Below are positions 12,269-12,350 of a stretch of 12,350 nucleotides of DNA, one piece after another; positions within the stretch are counted from its first letter, which is position 1, and each line of letters opens with the position of its first letter. A model generated the notes under the pieces. It ran no database searches and was not told the origin of the DNA. It saw only the letters and a list, made by a program, of their open reading frames with translations. The position numbers and the translations under genes are program-made. This stretch comes from JBIOYL01 sp044870185. GTDB taxonomy: Bacteria > Actinomycetota > CALGFH01. Location: the NCBI GenBank assembly GCA_044870185.1, contig JBIOYL010000374.1, positions 1-12,350 on the forward strand, read 5' to 3'.

Positions 12269-12350
12269 ATGAACGTAGGGCACTTGGCGAGGTGCTCTAG
12301 CCGGCCGGCGCCCTCCCGGTCCCTTTGCCGCCCCGGCCGCCGGCGCTCCC
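12269..12350 (+). CDS. Probable start of a plus-strand gene, cut by the window end
   Basis: ATG at 12269 follows AGGGG by eight bases, and the frame stays open to the window end (27 codons, MNVGHLARCSSRPAPSRSL and so on). An in-frame ATG at 12203 sits seven bases after the TACGGT -10 and would suit a leaderless message, adding 22 residues. Too little is visible to name a family; the opening loosely recalls CBS-domain proteins, but I would not rely on it. Its promoter carries two DosR-like boxes. The frame could also be chance. Confidence 0.35.
   Translation, partial: MNVGHLARCSSRPAPSRSLCRPGRRRS

Noticed and set aside
8764..12270. Upstream part of a 1302-codon minus-strand frame that ends in the ferritin-like gene
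   Set aside because: Only the last 133 codons, after the ATG at 8763 with its ribosome-binding site, form a recognisable protein. The rest is an off-frame reading of pncB and the cyclic-DPG synthetase-like gene.
1..12350. CRISPR arrays, tRNA or rRNA genes, insertion sequences, phage genes
   Set aside because: No spaced direct repeats, cloverleaf-like sequence with a CCA end, terminal inverted repeats, transposase or phage-type proteins were seen on reading both strands.

Overview
The window is chromosomal-type DNA of very high GC content (clearly above 70%). Codon third positions are almost always G or C, GTG starts occur, and at least one promoter looks leaderless. This fits an actinobacterium (Actinomycetota). 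A LuxR-type response regulator, an MprF/LysX-like aminoacyl-lipid synthase and a Phd/PIN toxin-antitoxin pair agree with that. I cannot name a genus. No rRNA, tRNA, insertion sequence, phage gene or CRISPR array was seen.

Layout. (1) 1-880, plus strand: the tail of an unidentified gene, then an endonuclease/exonuclease/phosphatase-family hydrolase overlapping it by 4 bases. (2) 895-4112, minus strand: an orphan NarL/FixJ response regulator, a SAM methyltransferase and an alpha/beta hydrolase, each apparently with its own control region. (3) 4225-4915, plus strand: a Phd/YefM-PIN toxin-antitoxin pair with a well-formed promoter and a probable leaderless start. (4) 4969-8280, minus strand: a tightly coupled three-gene operon. 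It holds a membrane aminoacyl-phospholipid synthase (DUF2156), a membrane-anchored esterase starting in a GTGA overlap, and a 95-residue unknown protein. (5) 8362-11975, minus strand: a ferritin-like protein, a cyclic 2,3-diphosphoglycerate synthetase-family protein, a 74-residue zinc-ribbon protein and nicotinate phosphoribosyltransferase (pncB). (6) 11976-12350: a regulatory region and the probable start of a plus-strand gene cut by the window end.

The most interesting signal is in regions 5 and 6. Three promoters (for the zinc-ribbon gene, the cyclic-DPG synthetase-like gene and the plus-strand gene at the right edge) carry a 14-bp quasi-palindrome of form GGGNC-N4-GNCCC. In each case it lies exactly 23 bases upstream of a candidate -10 hexamer and abuts the -35 position. 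Two of the three have a second, similar box 23 bp further upstream, centre to centre. The core resembles the DosR/DevR dormancy box of mycobacteria, and M. tuberculosis has a pncB paralogue in its DosR regulon. I infer a small DosR-like regulon linking NAD salvage, an iron or peroxide-related ferritin-fold protein and a phosphoglycerate-derived metabolite. The box core is all G/C, so chance matches are a real risk and a genome-wide count is needed.

The second point of interest is the pairing of an aminoacyl-lipid synthase with a membrane esterase in one operon. It resembles synthase/hydrolase pairs that make and remove aminoacylated lipids in other bacteria.
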